A stretch of DNA of 64,000 nucleotides from Stenocarpella maydis (GCA_002270565.1 NQMI01000033.1:62001-126000), one strand, 5' to 3'. Shown: positions 11,594 through 24,580, numbered from the stretch's first letter. Made by a program: numbers and translations. The notes: generated by a model not told the origin, from the sequence alone.

Positions 11594-13898
11594 CTACATC
11601 CGCTCCACAGGGGTAAGGCCAAGCAGGCGCATGCCGTTCGCAATGACATGGCGGGCGGCATCGTATAGAGCCATACGGGCCTTCTGCAACTCCGGCTCGC
11701 TTCCCACGATCTTGAGGTGATCGTACGAGGAGCTGATCACGTGAGTCAGCTTGAAGAGGTAGATGACAACTGTCGTCGGCTCCAACGTCTTGAGTGTGTT
11801 CTGGACCACGTCAGGCCATTGACTCAGCACCCGGATCAGGTTGGTGGCGTGGGCCTCTGTGAGCAGCGAAAGGTCCGCTTTCTCGAGCTCCTCGGCGGGG
11901 ATGGCCGCCTTCCGCTCGATCGAGCAGAGACGCGCATGGGCGTACTGGAGATATGGGCCCGTGTCACCTTCGAAGGATGTCATGGCCTCCATATTGAAAG
12001 TGTAGTTGTTGATCCTGTGGTGCACATTAATTAGCACGCAAACCGCGAGACCGGGGCCATCCTTCATTGCACCTACCTCTTGCCCGTCATATCCTGGATC
12101 ATCACGCTGCTGATACCGAGCGTATCCGCAGTAGCCTCGGGGTTTGCGACCTGAGAATACTTGTCGTCGTTTTTCTTCATGACCTCGTGCATCTTGTCGG
12201 CAACGTCTCGGAGGATGTCGTCCAGGAACTTGACCGTTCCCTTGCGTGTACTCATACCCAGGACCATTCCGAAGTTGATGTGCTGACACCTGTCCGCGAT
12301 GTCCTTGTGGCCACTGAGCTCTATGATCTTGAAGAGCTGCTTGAAGTGAAGATCTTGTTGCGAGGCGGCAACGTAGATCATCTGGTCAAACTTGTACTTC
12401 TCGTAGCGGCCGAGAAGCTCGCTGATGTCCCGGGTCAAGTACAGCGCCGTTCCGTCCCTCTTCCGGATGATAGGACGCTCAAGGCGCTTGCCCTCCTTGC
12501 CTGGGATCAGCTTCGCGAAGTCGACGATCTTGGCGCCATCCGACTCGGTGGAGATACCCATGGCCTCCAATTTCTTTGCTGCTTCCTCCATTGCCGCCTC
12601 GGATACCTGACTCTCGCCTGAATAGCTGTCGTAATGAATGTTCAGCCGGGCATAAGTCTTCTGGTACCGGACAATGCTTAGGTCTCGGAAGCGTCGCCAT
12701 TGTGCCAATGCCGCCTCGTCTCCTTGTACCATTTTCTTGAAGTACTGGCGCGCTTGCTCGTCCGAGCTGGTCTTCTGGAGCTCGGCAGCCTCATCCTCTT
12801 TGCCGGCAGCCTTCAACTCCTTGATCCGATCCTCTTCTTCCTTGATTTCCTGGTTGATTTTCACGTAGATGTTGAAGAGGTGGTTGATAGGGTCTTTGTT
12901 CAGTGCCTCCTCGTCACCATACCGCTCGAAGCCTAGAGCCAGCATTCCGTACTGCTTTCCCCAGTCACCGAGGTAGTTGATACGGATCACATCCCAGCCG
13001 GCGCCCTCGTACAGATTTGCTATGAAGCCTCCGATGATTGTACTCCGCAGGTGGCCCGCGTGGAATGGCTTTGCGATATTGGGCGAGGAGAACTCGACAA
13101 TGATGCGTTTTCGGTCGTTGGGGCTCTTGGGGTCCCGCAGGCCCTGGGCTGGATTCTTGCCGTAGTCCTTGCCGAGGGACCGGATCATTGGCACAACTGC
13201 CTTGGCGAGGGGCTGAGGCTTGAAAAAGAAGGACATGAAGTATCCTGTGACGGTAGGTGGTTCGACCAGGGGATCGCCTGCAGGGAACTACTCGCGGTAT
13301 GATATTAGTGTCTCCTGGGGTTGACTGAGCTCAGGGTGGGATGGTAACTGACCTTCTCTTCCCACTCCTTTGCGAGCTCCTCTGGCTTCTTGCCCCTGAC
13401 GCGGAGGGCAGGCGCCGCGACGATCAGGTCGCCCTTGTCAAGTCCTTGAGTCCATTGTATGGCATTGTAGATGATCTTTGGGTCTACGCCCGTGACCTTC
13501 TCGAGCACATTGGTCAGGTGCGCCCTGTATACATCGATGGGGTTCGTCTCAGGGTAGCAAGCTGGGTACTTGTCGCGGATGTTGTCGAGGGATAGGTTGG
13601 ATGTGAGCTTGACGAGCTCATTGATACCGGTCGCCATTGTGAGTCTGCCGTTCTGGAGAAGCGGGTGAGTGGCACGATGGGGAGACGTAGAAGGGAGACC
13701 GTGGTCGGAACTTTTCGCCGCTGTAGTCGCAAACAAACAGCGAGCAGGTGAGGCGGAGGTGGGGTCGAATGTGTGGAAGGAGGGGTCCTTGTTTGGTCGC
13801 AGCACACGTGCGGTCGAAACTATGCGTGGCGAATTTGCGATGCGCAGTGAATTGAGAGAAATTCCGAGACTTGAAACCAGTGGCCGAAAGGCATTCAT
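11594..13898 (-). CDS. Arginyl-tRNA synthetase
   Basis: Three minus-strand exons: 13898-13353, 13287-12077 and 12014-11594, about 725 aa. It charges tRNA-Arg with arginine. Class I marks are the HIGH motif as HAGH in NIAKPFHAGHLRST and a KMSKS-like MSTRKG. The C-terminal anticodon-binding helical domain ends in LGLTPVERM, the usual ArgRS tail. The first 87 residues are Arg/Ser-rich with few acidic residues, like a mitochondrial presequence, and a second in-frame ATG (13637, MATGINEL) would give a cytosolic form. One gene may therefore serve both compartments through alternative starts (inference). Confidence 0.96.
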
Positions 13899-14531
13899 AC
13901 CTTCGAAGGCTCGTTCTTCTTATATGCCACCACTATGAATCACTCCCGCAGTCAGTCTTTTCGTCCACTGCAGGGAGGCTCTTTCCGATGGTGACTCAAC
14001 CCTGCCCAAATTTTGTCCTAGAGCTTCAGCAGCCTGCTCGCTTATCGATAGAGAAGCCTAACCCTGGTAGAAACTTGCAACCACCTCAGGGTTGCTGTGA
14101 TAACAGGGACCTGGACGACAAAACATGTCTCGAGTGCTGTCCATCAATTCTTCCCGAATTATATCCAAGTCCCCAGTGTAATATAATCTATTCCAATAAG
14201 AAAAAAAATAAAATCCAACATCCCGTAGTTTTGATGCCAAGGATCTCCGGGCTATACAATTAAATAGCTGTCTTGACGGGATGTTTCCTCAGGCAAAAGA
14301 GGGCTGGAAGACCCATGCCGTGGTAGTATATCTCGCAGGAGAAATTGCGTCGAAGGCGGTGTCCAGTGCTTGTTGGCCAGAAGGCATGATAGCATGAGAG
14401 GATAAAGGGTAACGGGAGTGGACTTTTCCAATATAGCATCAGACATTAATCATTCGTCATTCGTCATTGCTGCTCCTGTAGCGAGTGCATGTGCGTCTAA
14501 TCGGGGAGGTGGAGCTCATCCATATCCGCCC
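13899..14531. other. Spacer between ArgRS promoter and ferric reductase 3' end
   Basis: It contains the ArgRS upstream region and an AT-rich patch near 14190-14230. No gene is seen. Confidence 0.4.
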
Positions 14532-16483
14532 TCAGAAGCAGTATTCCTCCACATGAAGGTGGATCCCCTGGGCCCCAGTGCCCTTGTGCACAGCACGCTC
14601 ATCACTAAGGCTCGCAACACAGTTTCTCGCCTTAGCCACTAGTGATTTGCCTCCACATACCACCACCGAAGTCTCCCCTCCCGTAGCCTCAACCGGGTCT
14701 CTGATGAAAGCCTCAATGTTCGGCCGCGACGTCGACTGGTACACGTGGGATTCGCCGCTCGCCTCACTGCCGCGCCTGTCGGCCTGGGCAGCACGTTTTT
14801 CGATATCCACGGTCCCGTCTTCCGACTTGAAGCTCACCCGGTTTGAAGGCGAAGGCACTGCTGAAGACGACGCGGTCGTGTCTCCCTTGGAGGTTCTATT
14901 ATCTGTCCTGTCCGCCAACATTGGGACAGGCGGTCCTTGTGTCACATGGATGCGCACTCTCAAGTCGATGCCCGCGTCCACTGCCTTGTCGATCATCTCG
15001 TGTAGCCGTTGGACATAGTAGTCAATCTCGTCGCCTTTCTTCGCCGCAAGGAGAAAGTCTATGCGTCGCGTGCAGAGAGACCTCTCCTTGGAAAGCAGGA
15101 CGCTCTCTAAGATTGGAAGGGTGAAACTCGCACCGGTTGATGCGGAGATGAGAACAAGCGTCTCATATATGTCCCAGCGCGGGGGCAGGCCGTACGGTCC
15201 GGTCACGAACGCTGTCAGATCCTCCTTCTTACCCGACGCTTGCATCTTTTTGGCGTGACTGTGCAGTCTGCGTGAGAAACCCCTGTGTTTGCGCACGACG
15301 AGCTGAACACTGTTGCAAATACACATTCCGGGAAGCGAATGTGCCGAAGCGATAGTGTACGGGTGGTGGTCCGAAAATCCAACTTTTGGCATCCACAGGT
15401 ATATATGCTGGCCGGCCCGCCACGAGAAGTGAACGTCTTTGATGGTGACGACAGTGATGTCCTCGCCCACGGCGCGGATCTGGGCCTGGTGACCAACGCG
15501 CCGTCCGCCCTTGCATTGAGATCTGCGTGGCCGAAACTTTGCGTTCTGCCATACCAGAAGCACAGTCCGGTAGAAGCGGTCGAAACATAGAGCAGCGATG
15601 GCAAACCACACGTTGTACTGCGCGTAGGCCGGAACGTGCACATATACGACGTAGAGGAAGATTATCCACGTCAGCATATGTTGCGCAATAAACAGTTCGT
15701 AGTTCCAATGGCGAAGGGGCGACATTCCCGAGACGTTTGCCCATAGGAGCAGCCCCCAGGCGGCAAATCCGTATCTGATCATGGGCATCATCTGTATCAT
15801 GTAGGTCACGAGACCCGCCTGCTGATACTCGGACCAGAAGTGGAAGCCGTGTATAGTTGCTGTGACGAAAATAGTACGAGCAACCCATCTGTGAAGCCAG
15901 TTGAGCCTCTCGTAGCTGCTTCCTGCAATGACGCCAAGAATACTGCTCTTGGAAGCAAGGAGGTAGAGGAAAGGTATTTGTGTCACTGTGACCCATGCGT
16001 TACGGAAGCCGACTCGCTCCCAGAAATAAGCGTCTTTAACGATGGCTCCAGCTGTCGCCATGTAGGTCACCACAGCCCAGTATACCAGGAGAACTAGTAT
16101 ACGACCCATAGGAGGTGGCGTCATCCACGAGAGATGACGGACGGGGACATAGATTTGGGGATAGCTGGCCTCGCGACCGATTGCTGTTGCGGTTGCCCAA
16201 GCCTGAGATAACGGGCCCGATGGCTTCGTGGGGAATTGGACCGAAGATGACGAGCATCTCTGCAACCTTCCATGTGTCAGTAGAAGCCCTGCCTTGAAGA
16301 TGAAGCCCTAACTAACCTCGTCCGTCTCTGAAGGAAGCTCCCGGCGCGCACTGCTAGACACAGGCCCAATACACCGGCTATGAGATACCAGTACGCCTGC
16401 GCGAGGCCCATATTGTCGGTCTGGAACATGCCCGTTCCCATGCCCATCCCGCTCATACTCATACCCATCCCGGACATGTCCAT
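14532..16483 (-). CDS. Ferric reductase-type transmembrane flavocytochrome
   Basis: Two minus-strand exons: 16483-16317 and about 16266-14532, about 633 aa. The acceptor is uncertain: 16266 (AAG) and 16257 (GAG) both keep the frame. Order: a Met/Gly-rich extracellular N-terminus (residues 1-20), a first membrane helix, then the ferric reductase transmembrane domain. That domain has paired haem His motifs (HRWVARTIFVTATIH and HMLTWIIFLYVVYVH). An FAD-binding domain with HHPYTIAS and an NAD-binding domain with GPYG and a terminal CGGKSL motif follow. It moves electrons from cytosolic NADPH across the plasma membrane to reduce Fe3+ or Cu2+. A Ser/acidic insertion splits the NAD domain (14730-14930). 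It could be an NADPH oxidase-like relative, but length and motifs favour the FRE family. Confidence 0.9.
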
Positions 16484-18545
16484 CTTGTCTTATTGGTAAC
16501 AGGAGAAGGCCAGGCTTGGCAAGTATAGGATAGATCAGGATGTGTGCAATATCGATGCCACAAAACCTAGATGGCCGTTATCGCTTGAGAGGTGTCTGTG
16601 CCAGCCAAGACATGTAGTTATTTTGTCACACAGCAAGACCTCCAGTGCGAGAGCGGGCCGACTTTAGAGGCTGAGAAATGGCACGCAGCCGGGAAACCAT
16701 AGGCTAGAGAATTCTCAATTGAGTGGGTGGGCATGAAAGTGCGCAAAACTCGACATGGCACGGCCCACGGACAACAGTCGAGGCCCATAGGCAAAACAGG
16801 CTTCCGAGGACCAAATGGGACAAGTCTAACCAGCTTGATGAATGCGCAACGTTTTGGTCTCGACTCCCGTAGATCAACAAAGAATACCGATCGTAAGGAG
16901 GAAATCAGCAGGCGCTGTTGAACTGTGCCGGCTCCACCAAGAGACACGAGGCTCCGTTATAGATCCGAAAAGCGAGCAGGAGCTTGTAGGAAGGAGGCCT
17001 GTAGCACGCTACTCCGAAACGAAAGGGGAAAACTTGCTCAGTCGCTTCGAGCTAGTTCCCTACACGGTTGTGTAGGAACTGGGCATGACCTCGGCGCCCA
17101 GTCCGAAAGGAGTTGGAGCAGAACTAGTTGGTCTCCTGGTCCCTCGAGTACGTTGCAAGCTCTACCCACCGATTGGGATCTTGCTGCAATGTCTCGTTTC
17201 GTTGTCCGCCTCGAATTAGTGCATCAAGGCTTGCCTGAGTATTAGACAGTGACAAACGTGGTAGCCGGCAACCGTGTTGGTCGCAACTCATGCGCTGGTG
17301 AGACCGAGTTTCCAAAGGTAATTCGAAATGTGTTAACCCACTCAACCGCCCAGCAGAAACATGCTCAAATGTTCGAGACCTTGTCCTTGCTGGCGCACGG
17401 TTGTGGCGCTGGCCTTCAGGCATCTAGCAACAAAAGCTTCTTTGACACTTGGCCCCAGTTGGTCTAGACGCTGAGCAAGTATCCAGCCACCCAGATGATC
17501 TCCAGGTTGTCAGGTCTCCTCCTCCGCAGCAATCTCGATATGATTTGGTGATTGCTTCCACCATTGAACCTAGAGCTTACTTGCTGCTACCATCACCACC
17601 ATCGTAGATTTGAGCGGATTTTGAAACAGTGTCGTGCCAATCTTATTCTGAGAGACTAGAATGAGGGCAATAAAACCTGCTTTGGAAATGCAGACATTTG
17701 CGAGGTCAGGGGTGATAGCGGGCGCGCGAGTCGCCGTGTGCCACCCAGCAGAAGCCACTTGGTTTCGAAACATTTATATGCCTACCATACTCAGCTTTGT
17801 GGGTGCCAGCATGCCTGGGGTAGCTGGCCCAGGGAGGCCGTTACAGATCAAAAGGCGTTGGCGCATCCCAGCCAAGAGCATGTTTGAGATCCACCCCTAC
17901 GTCCCAAAACTCCCTCGCTTTCGTTGGTGAGTAACGTGAGAGATGTCGAACAAGTTGGATTATCACAAAATGCTCACTGTTTCAGTCCCGCCTGGAGATC
18001 TCATCCGATCATGAGGGCTGGGTGTTCTCGCAAGTGGATAATGCGTGTCAGTATCTTGGCTTTGGCATAAGCTTAAACTGAGACACACGAGGAGTACACC
18101 TCCACATGTGGAGCCGAAGCGTGCCATCAACGATTCACAACGCCACGATCCGGGGCTCCCAATCTTTCTGGACTGTCCTACGACCACCCCCCTGTAACTC
18201 GCTCACCGCATTGGCATCCGAGATCCGTCTCTAGCTGTTGATGTTTGGACCCCAGCTTGGGCCCTAAATTGGCGACGGCGCGATCCCGTAGCTCCTGTAC
18301 CTAGGTACCTATCTTTACCGACCACCTCGAGCTCTCCGGCTGGTCTTATAGCTCTTCGTGCCCACCGTCATCGTATCCTTCCTGGCTGATCCATTGACAA
18401 TTTCTACCTCTCCAAGTAATACCCCAAACATCCTTAACAATAAAAAACGAGGCAGATTGCCATAGCCCAATAGCTCCATCTCTCCCATCACATATACAGA
18501 ACCAACCAGAGCACTTTACCTCATTCTTCAATCGCTCTGGAGGAT
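16484..18545. other. Gene-free spacer, 2.1 kb
   Basis: It holds the ferric reductase promoter and the leader of the BIM1-like gene. At 18298-18307 there is a TACCTAGGTA palindrome. No coding signal is convincing. Confidence 0.45.
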
Positions 18546-19290
18546 ATGGCTTCCCTGAGATTACTCCTCCTGCCTACCCTTGCCGCAGCGCACTTCACCC
18601 TCAACGCCCCTGCGTCTATCGGGCCTTTTGACGAGGATAACGAGGGCAAAGCCCCTTGCGGCGGCGTCACGATCGATTTCTCCAAGGACAATTTGACGGA
18701 CTTCCATGTGGGCGGCGAGCCCGTTGACCTGTTCCTTGGCCACCCCACGGCAGGCTGGTTAATCCGCGGTACCCTCGACCAGACCGCAGCTTCCAACTGG
18801 TCTCAGCTCTACCCAATCTTCACACAGAACGGGCTCGGCGACTACTGCCAGCCAGCCGTGGCAGCTCCCGAGAACTGGGTTGGCAAAAAGGGCTTGTTGG
18901 GGGTTGTGGCTAATGCGCCGGACGGGCTTCTATATCAGGTACGCAACCCAACACGCGCTGATGCTGCCTTCAAGGAAGCAAGCTGACGGGACACCATCTT
19001 AGTGCGCGGCTGTGAACTTTGTCTCGGGGTCAGGCACCCGGACGTCGGCCTGTAATAACGGCAGCTCCGTGACGGCCGAGTTCTCGACTGACCCGAGCCT
19101 GTCTGCACTTGTTCAGAGCGACCACAGCACGACTAACGGCACCTCAACATCTTCGACCTCTTCGAGCTCTTCGAGCTCCGCCAGCTCGCACAGCATGGCT
19201 CCTGGGCTGGCCCCATCTGTTAGTGGCCTGGCCGGCTGCATGGCTGCCGTGGTTGTGGCTAGCCTTTTCGGTGCTGGCCTCCTGCTGTGA
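18546..19290 (+). CDS. BIM1-like copper-binding protein (LPMO-like X325 family), GPI-anchored
   Basis: Two exons: 18546-18938 and 19003-19290, 226 aa. A signal peptide (residues 1-15) ends in AAA, exposing His16 as the mature N-terminus (HFTLNAP), the copper-coordinating residue of LPMO-like folds. The stretch GPFDEDNEGKAPCGG is a hallmark of the X325/BIM1 family, with the acidic residue that replaces the second-sphere tyrosine of true LPMOs. Cys pairs are conserved. The tail is Ser/Thr-rich and then hydrophobic to the end, as in GPI-anchored proteins. Members bind Cu(II) at the surface and aid copper acquisition (Cryptococcus Bim1) rather than cutting polysaccharides. A ferric/cupric reductase gene sits 2 kb away. 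Confidence 0.88.
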
Positions 19291-21250
19291 CGATCAGAAA
19301 GTCTAGGTTATAATTGCTGGCTTCTAGAATATCGATCCTACGCGCTGTTCTTACCATGTATTCACAACATTAGCAAAGGCAGAATGGGAAGCAAAAGACT
19401 ATGCAATGTATGCGCTTCAGCAGCGATCTCCCATAAATTAGTTCGGCGTTTCCAAGGCCTCGCGAGGTTCTCTCCTGAAGTCCTCTTCAGCACCAGTATT
19501 CAGTTTGTTGCGCAAGCTCTGCTCAGCATTCTCTAGACCAACCCGCACCATAGGGATCTCTCTCATGTTGATGAACGCGGTAAGTACTCCTGGATATTTA
19601 GATGTTATTTCTCGCAATTCAAAGCGGGTAAATCCTCTGAAAACGGTACGAAAGAGTTTGCACACGCGTGGAGTGGGCCTGATGCGCAATGGGGGAATGT
19701 GCTGAACCTGATGCGCGTTCTCTTGGTCCGGATAAACTCATCACTTTCCAAGCGACTCGAGGCCTCCCTGCTTCATTACATAGGCCACCTAGGCAGCGAG
19801 AACTATGCTGAAAATTGGTAAAATCTCAGTTTTGGTGAGGAACGTTCTCGTTACCCTGAAACTACTCAAGCATGTGGAGTAATCATACAGTAACAGGGGC
19901 TTCTCATATCCTTCCTCAAGGCTTGTTTCTTACTTTTTCCTTCTTATTAAAAAACTTAATAGTGAGTCAATTTGTGTAGGCGCTTAGTTTCTAAACCCAT
20001 CAATTTACCTAAAGGTGTGTCGGTTTCCCGCTTGAGCGTTACCTCTACACGTAAAATAGCTATCAATTTCCCCCAGACTCTTATATAACATAAGAGCATA
20101 TGAATATGCATCTGTTGCTTAACATCAAAAAAATCTCCTTAGTTAATAGAGTTGCTGTAATTCCTTGTAGACCTCTGGAAGCTCTACGTTATATCTGCAT
20201 GCCACGAGCAAACATAATTTGTACTCACGTGGCAGTCCGTAACGAAGAATAAGTGCTCGTGTTTAAATCCATTCAAAGTAATCAGATTTAGATTCATAGG
20301 TACACTTCCTTCCTACCTTCGCATGATTGGGCATCCAGGGATAATTGGTGTTTTGTATAATTCAGGCGTGCTTTCTCCTGCCGTTGTGTCGCCGTTTGTA
20401 AAGCTGTAAATCAGGTCCGAGTAATTATTCTATAGGAAACCTGTACTACCCTTAGTCTTACGTCTACCGTGTTCCAGCGTGCAGAACTCGGCTATACTTC
20501 GGTCTGAGACGCAGTTTTGCAGCGGATGTCACATATGGCTAATGGAGGAAAGCCTCACAACTTCTCTACCCGACTATTCACACATTGTTCACCTCCGGTC
20601 CTGATATGATCGCATTCCTCCCAAAGCTGTTCCCGTAAATATTATTCAACGTATTGACAGACATTCGGTGAACGATTTGCTTGAGCCACAGCGGAGAGAA
20701 CCTTGGGTAACGATAGATTGGCCTTTACTGAGCCTGGATCGATCTGGGCTTTCCCTCAATCTTACCTCGATACCTAGGTAACTTCAAATGTTGCCAACCT
20801 GACTCCACTGATCCTGTACTGGTCTGCAAGGCTATTCTCGGCGGTCTTTCTCGGGAGTCTTGTAATACTTGGAATCGTATCAGAGAAATATGAGTTTACG
20901 TACGAACCCGTCGAACCACTGGAAAGCAAAGACGTTGAAGTCCTTTGAACAGCCACAAGGCTCGTACGACTTTGGTGAAGGACTTGAGGCATCACAGCAG
21001 AGTTCCGAGCAATATTAGTCAAAGGTATATTGGATGTGGCTATTGGGGTGGTACGTAATCATGAATTCCCCGATGTCGACCCAATCTCCGTCGAGGCGCG
21101 GGTGCCAAAGATCTGGGGAAAGAGGCATGAGGCTGATGCAACATCCAGGGACATGACCGCGGATGTAGCAGTGGGAAGAAGGAAGACTCTCTCAGCGGTC
21201 TTAATATATGCAGGAATTCTCTTAGGCCTTCTTCATCACTCGATAGCAAG
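19291..21250. other. Spacer grading into AT-rich decayed DNA before the LTR element
   Basis: No supported gene. GC content falls from about 19,900 onward. A TACCTAGGTA palindrome lies at 20771-20780. Minus-strand open stretches (20774-21249) are interrupted by stops and frame changes and resemble no family I know. Confidence 0.4.
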
Positions 21251-21614
21251 TGTCAGGGTGTAGGGTTGCGAGTAGAGTGAATGAGTGCACGCAGCATAGG
21301 CTCAGTGTGTGCGGAGTGAGGGAGCAGTATATTCGGGAGCGAGGAGCTACTAATCGTTGCCCCCCCTCCTTCCTTCTCCTATCCCCTTCCTCAGCTATCC
21401 TTTTATAGACCGACCCGCGTCTACACTATACAGTCTTTGCATAGCCTTACTATAATTATAACTAGCCTTTATTTCATACTCTACCCATTCTAAGGGTTAT
21501 TAAGTCATTCTTCCTAGCCCTAAGTCATTCCTTTTATGGCCCAGTATAGGTTCAGGTAGTAGTATTGCTGCTTCCTTAATGCTTCCTCCGAGCATGCGAC
21601 CCTGGGTCCTGATA
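21251..21614 (-). repeat. 3' LTR of the retrotransposon (left copy)
   Basis: It begins TGTCAGGGTG and ends CCTGATA, where CCTGACA is expected. It matches the copy at 28317-28680 over its full 364 bp without gaps; about 59 differences by hand count, all transitions. Next to its inner edge, GGAAGGAAGGGC on the minus strand is a candidate polypurine tract. Confidence 0.9.
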
Positions 21615-22812
21615 GGCTGCCCTTCCTTCCAAGCTCCTATCCCCAGGAGCAATATCCTAATGCTATTCTCTTATATAGGTGCTATGTATATGGAGAGTTA
21701 TAGCGGTATGTCTGGCGCATTACTAATCTTAAGGGCATAGTGCAACTCTTATTATAGTATAGTATAATAGTAATTAGGTTAGGTATTACTTAAGGTTAGG
21801 AATGCTAATTAGTTGCAATAGTAATAAGGTATAATTAGAGGTCTAACCGGATTTTCTTATTATTCAAGGTGGTCCCTATTATTAGCACTCTTATTATTAT
21901 CTTTAGGAGTTAGCTATTGTTTTAAATAGCATTATTACTGTTATATTAATAATATGCCCTTATAGCCATTTATATATAACCTCTCTCTCTCTTCCTTTTC
22001 TTTTCTCTTTTTCTTTTTATAAAAATAGTAGTAGTAGTAGCAGTAATAATAGCAATAATAATAATAATAGTAAGTTCTATACCTTCATTTATGCGGCATA
22101 TATGGAGTATACTTAATAGTAGGTCTCTGCTAACTTTATTATAGTTACTACTAGATATTAATAACTATTAGTTTTATACTGTGTTTCCTTATGCTATAGC
22201 ATCATGTTATAGTATAGGTATTGTGCTTATATTAACTATTATATTAGATATCTTCTACTACTCTTACTTCTAGCTCTAGCTTTATAAGTTTTCATTCCTA
22301 ACTCGGGCCCTTATATGCACTATATATATGGTAGGTATGCGCTACTGTTGGCTAATTCTTCATATAGCCTCCCCGTTCTCCTCCCTCTCCCGCTAGCGCC
22401 GCCCCCCCGGTAAGTACTATAGCATCCTTACAGCACATTATATAGATTCATATTATACCTTTGTAGTGCTAATGCAGCATTATAGCCGACTAAGAAATAG
22501 AAGAAAGCCCTGGGCCCCGTTTGTATAACAGGTGAGTGGTATGCATGCTGTATGCGCCACCTCCTTAAAGATCCCTACCACTAATGCTACTACCAGTCTG
22601 GTAAGTAGGCCCTTATTGAATGCTAAGCGTGCATATAGTATGCATATAGCTAATTATCTATATAGGTATAGGTTACTATTATGCTTATTATAATAATGGG
22701 AACCATACCTATATTACTATAAGTTGTTTTGCTATGCCCCTGATATGTTTATGCTGCTAATATGTAGTATTAGATCCCATTTGGTGCTTGCATCCCCCTT
22801 GTCGCTTTCCTT

Positions 22813-23052
22813 ATGAGGGGCAACCTGAAGCGCCTCCGTAAGGCGGTTTGTGCCCTGCCCTCTGAGGGTGCGGGTGTGGCGCTTGCGCAGGTTGCGCCCG
22901 CTGCTGTTGCTATGGCTGATAATGAGATGCTATCCCTAGTCTGCCGGGGTGCTATTGCCCTCAAGCGCGGCACTGATGCCCTTAAGCGCCTTGCGCGCGA
23001 TGTGCGTGTGCTGCGTAAGTGCAGTGAGGCCGAGGCTGAGGCGGAGGAGTAA
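22813..23052 (+). other. GC-rich open reading frame of 79 aa inside the AT-rich element
   Basis: An island of high GC in DNA that is otherwise heavily AT-rich. The plus-strand frame encodes an Ala/Arg/Leu-rich helical peptide starting MRGNLKRLRKAV; the minus strand of the same stretch is also open (23129-22770). It matches no family I recognise. It could be a remnant of a retrotransposon accessory ORF, or a patch that escaped mutation. Confidence 0.3.
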
Positions 23053-24340
23053 GGTGGGGTGTTGAGGGGCGATAACTTTAGTAAAAACGCGGGTGGGTGG
23101 GGCGCTGCGCCCTCGCGGGTGCGGCGCATGAGTGTCGCAAGGGCAACATTAAATCCCCGGGTGGGTGGGCGAGCATAGTATTAGTGCTAGGGGTTTTTTT
23201 TTTTTTAAGCCAAATATAAGGTCTCTTTGCGTCTGTTTGGGTATATCTCTTGCGTAGCATTAGCGTGTGCTAACATTATTTCTTGATCCGCGCCTTATAT
23301 TCGTGAATTAGGTTGTTTATAATATGTGAATGTGGCTCCTATGAGTTGTTGTTGTTGCTATAGCCCTTCTAGTGAATAAGGTACTGCTATACTAAATGTG
23401 GTCCCTTATGCCCTAATATGGTATTAATCTTAAATATATTGCTTTAATTTAATTTAATATTTAATTGCAGCTTGGGTGCTTTACTATTATAGGGCTGGAA
23501 TAGTTTAAGTATAGAGATTAAAACTATATTATAGATATAGTATAATATAAGGAGGTCTAGCTTATAGGCAAGTTCATGAGGGCTGATTGTTTCAAGTATA
23601 CGGAAGGGATCTAGGTATCTATTTGCAAGTTTGCTACTTTTATATTTCTACTATAAATGCTTGGTAGATATTATTATTAAGTTGCCCTTAGTAAATCTCT
23701 TATCTAGGTGCTGCTTATTATATTATTTTGCATATTTATCGTTAGTATAGTATAGATATTGTGTGATTCTAGTATATATGGATTTAATATCCTTATTTGT
23801 TCTAGTTGCTTGGGGGATATTGGTTTCCTTTGGGAAAGGTATATTAGTAGGTGTTTATAGGTTATACCTAAATAGGATAAATATAGGGCTGGTTTTAATT
23901 ATTGAATGTATTAAATTATTATATGTGAATTATGTAAAGTAAAGGAGCTGTGCTTAATTGGTTTATTTAATGTTCCTATATGTATGGAAGTAATATTTAA
24001 GGTTTTGGTTTTGTTGTTTTATTTAACTATCTGTCTATAGGTAGAATGTGGTGCTTAGGTGCTGCTTTATCCCTAGGTTAGTGTAGAGTTTTGACTAAAA
24101 ATGGCTGGTAAAGAGACTCCCTCTATCTAATATAATTCTCTTAGGGACCCTAAATATTATAAAGACTTGCTTTGTGAGTATATCCGTGAGGCTGCTGCTT
24201 ATTAACTGTGAGGTTGTTATGATATAGAGCGTATATTTTGTAAACTGATCTATAATTATGAGGATTGAGTTATAGGGCTTATTATTATGTGGGTTGATTG
24301 AGGGTGGTAACCTAGTAATAAAGTCTATTAAGATTTCCTC

Positions 24341-24580
24341 TTATGGTTGCGAGGGCGGCGGTAGTGGTGTGAGGAAGCTGAGTGGTTTATGCTTGGGCGT
24401 TTTGGTGTGCTGGCATACTATATAAGTATTAATAAACTGTTTTATATCTTTGGGTAAGGAGTTCCAGTAGTAGCAGTATGTAAGTAGCCTTATTATCTTG
24501 CTTATGCTAAGGTATCCTGCTATCTGATTCTTATAGTGGGTATGTAGTAATTTTATTTGTGTGGCTGGGTTATTTAGCAT
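24341..24580 (-). pseudogene. Integrase zinc-binding (H2C2) fragment of the retrotransposon
   Basis: The 79-aa stretch follows the H2C2 integrase pattern: LLHTHYKNQIAGYLS, then YCYYWNSLPKDIKQF, then TYIVCQHTK. In functional integrases the GY position is GH and the TYIVCQ position is CxxCQ. Both losses (His to Tyr, Cys to Tyr) are what C-to-T and G-to-A changes give. The catalytic core is not readable. Confidence 0.75.

Noticed and set aside
16618..16947. 109-codon minus-strand frame in the spacer
   Set aside because: No motif; overlapping open frames on the plus strand are equally long.
19438..19689. 83-codon minus-strand frame with even composition
   Set aside because: No motif recognised, no neighbours in support; may be a gene remnant but cannot be upheld.
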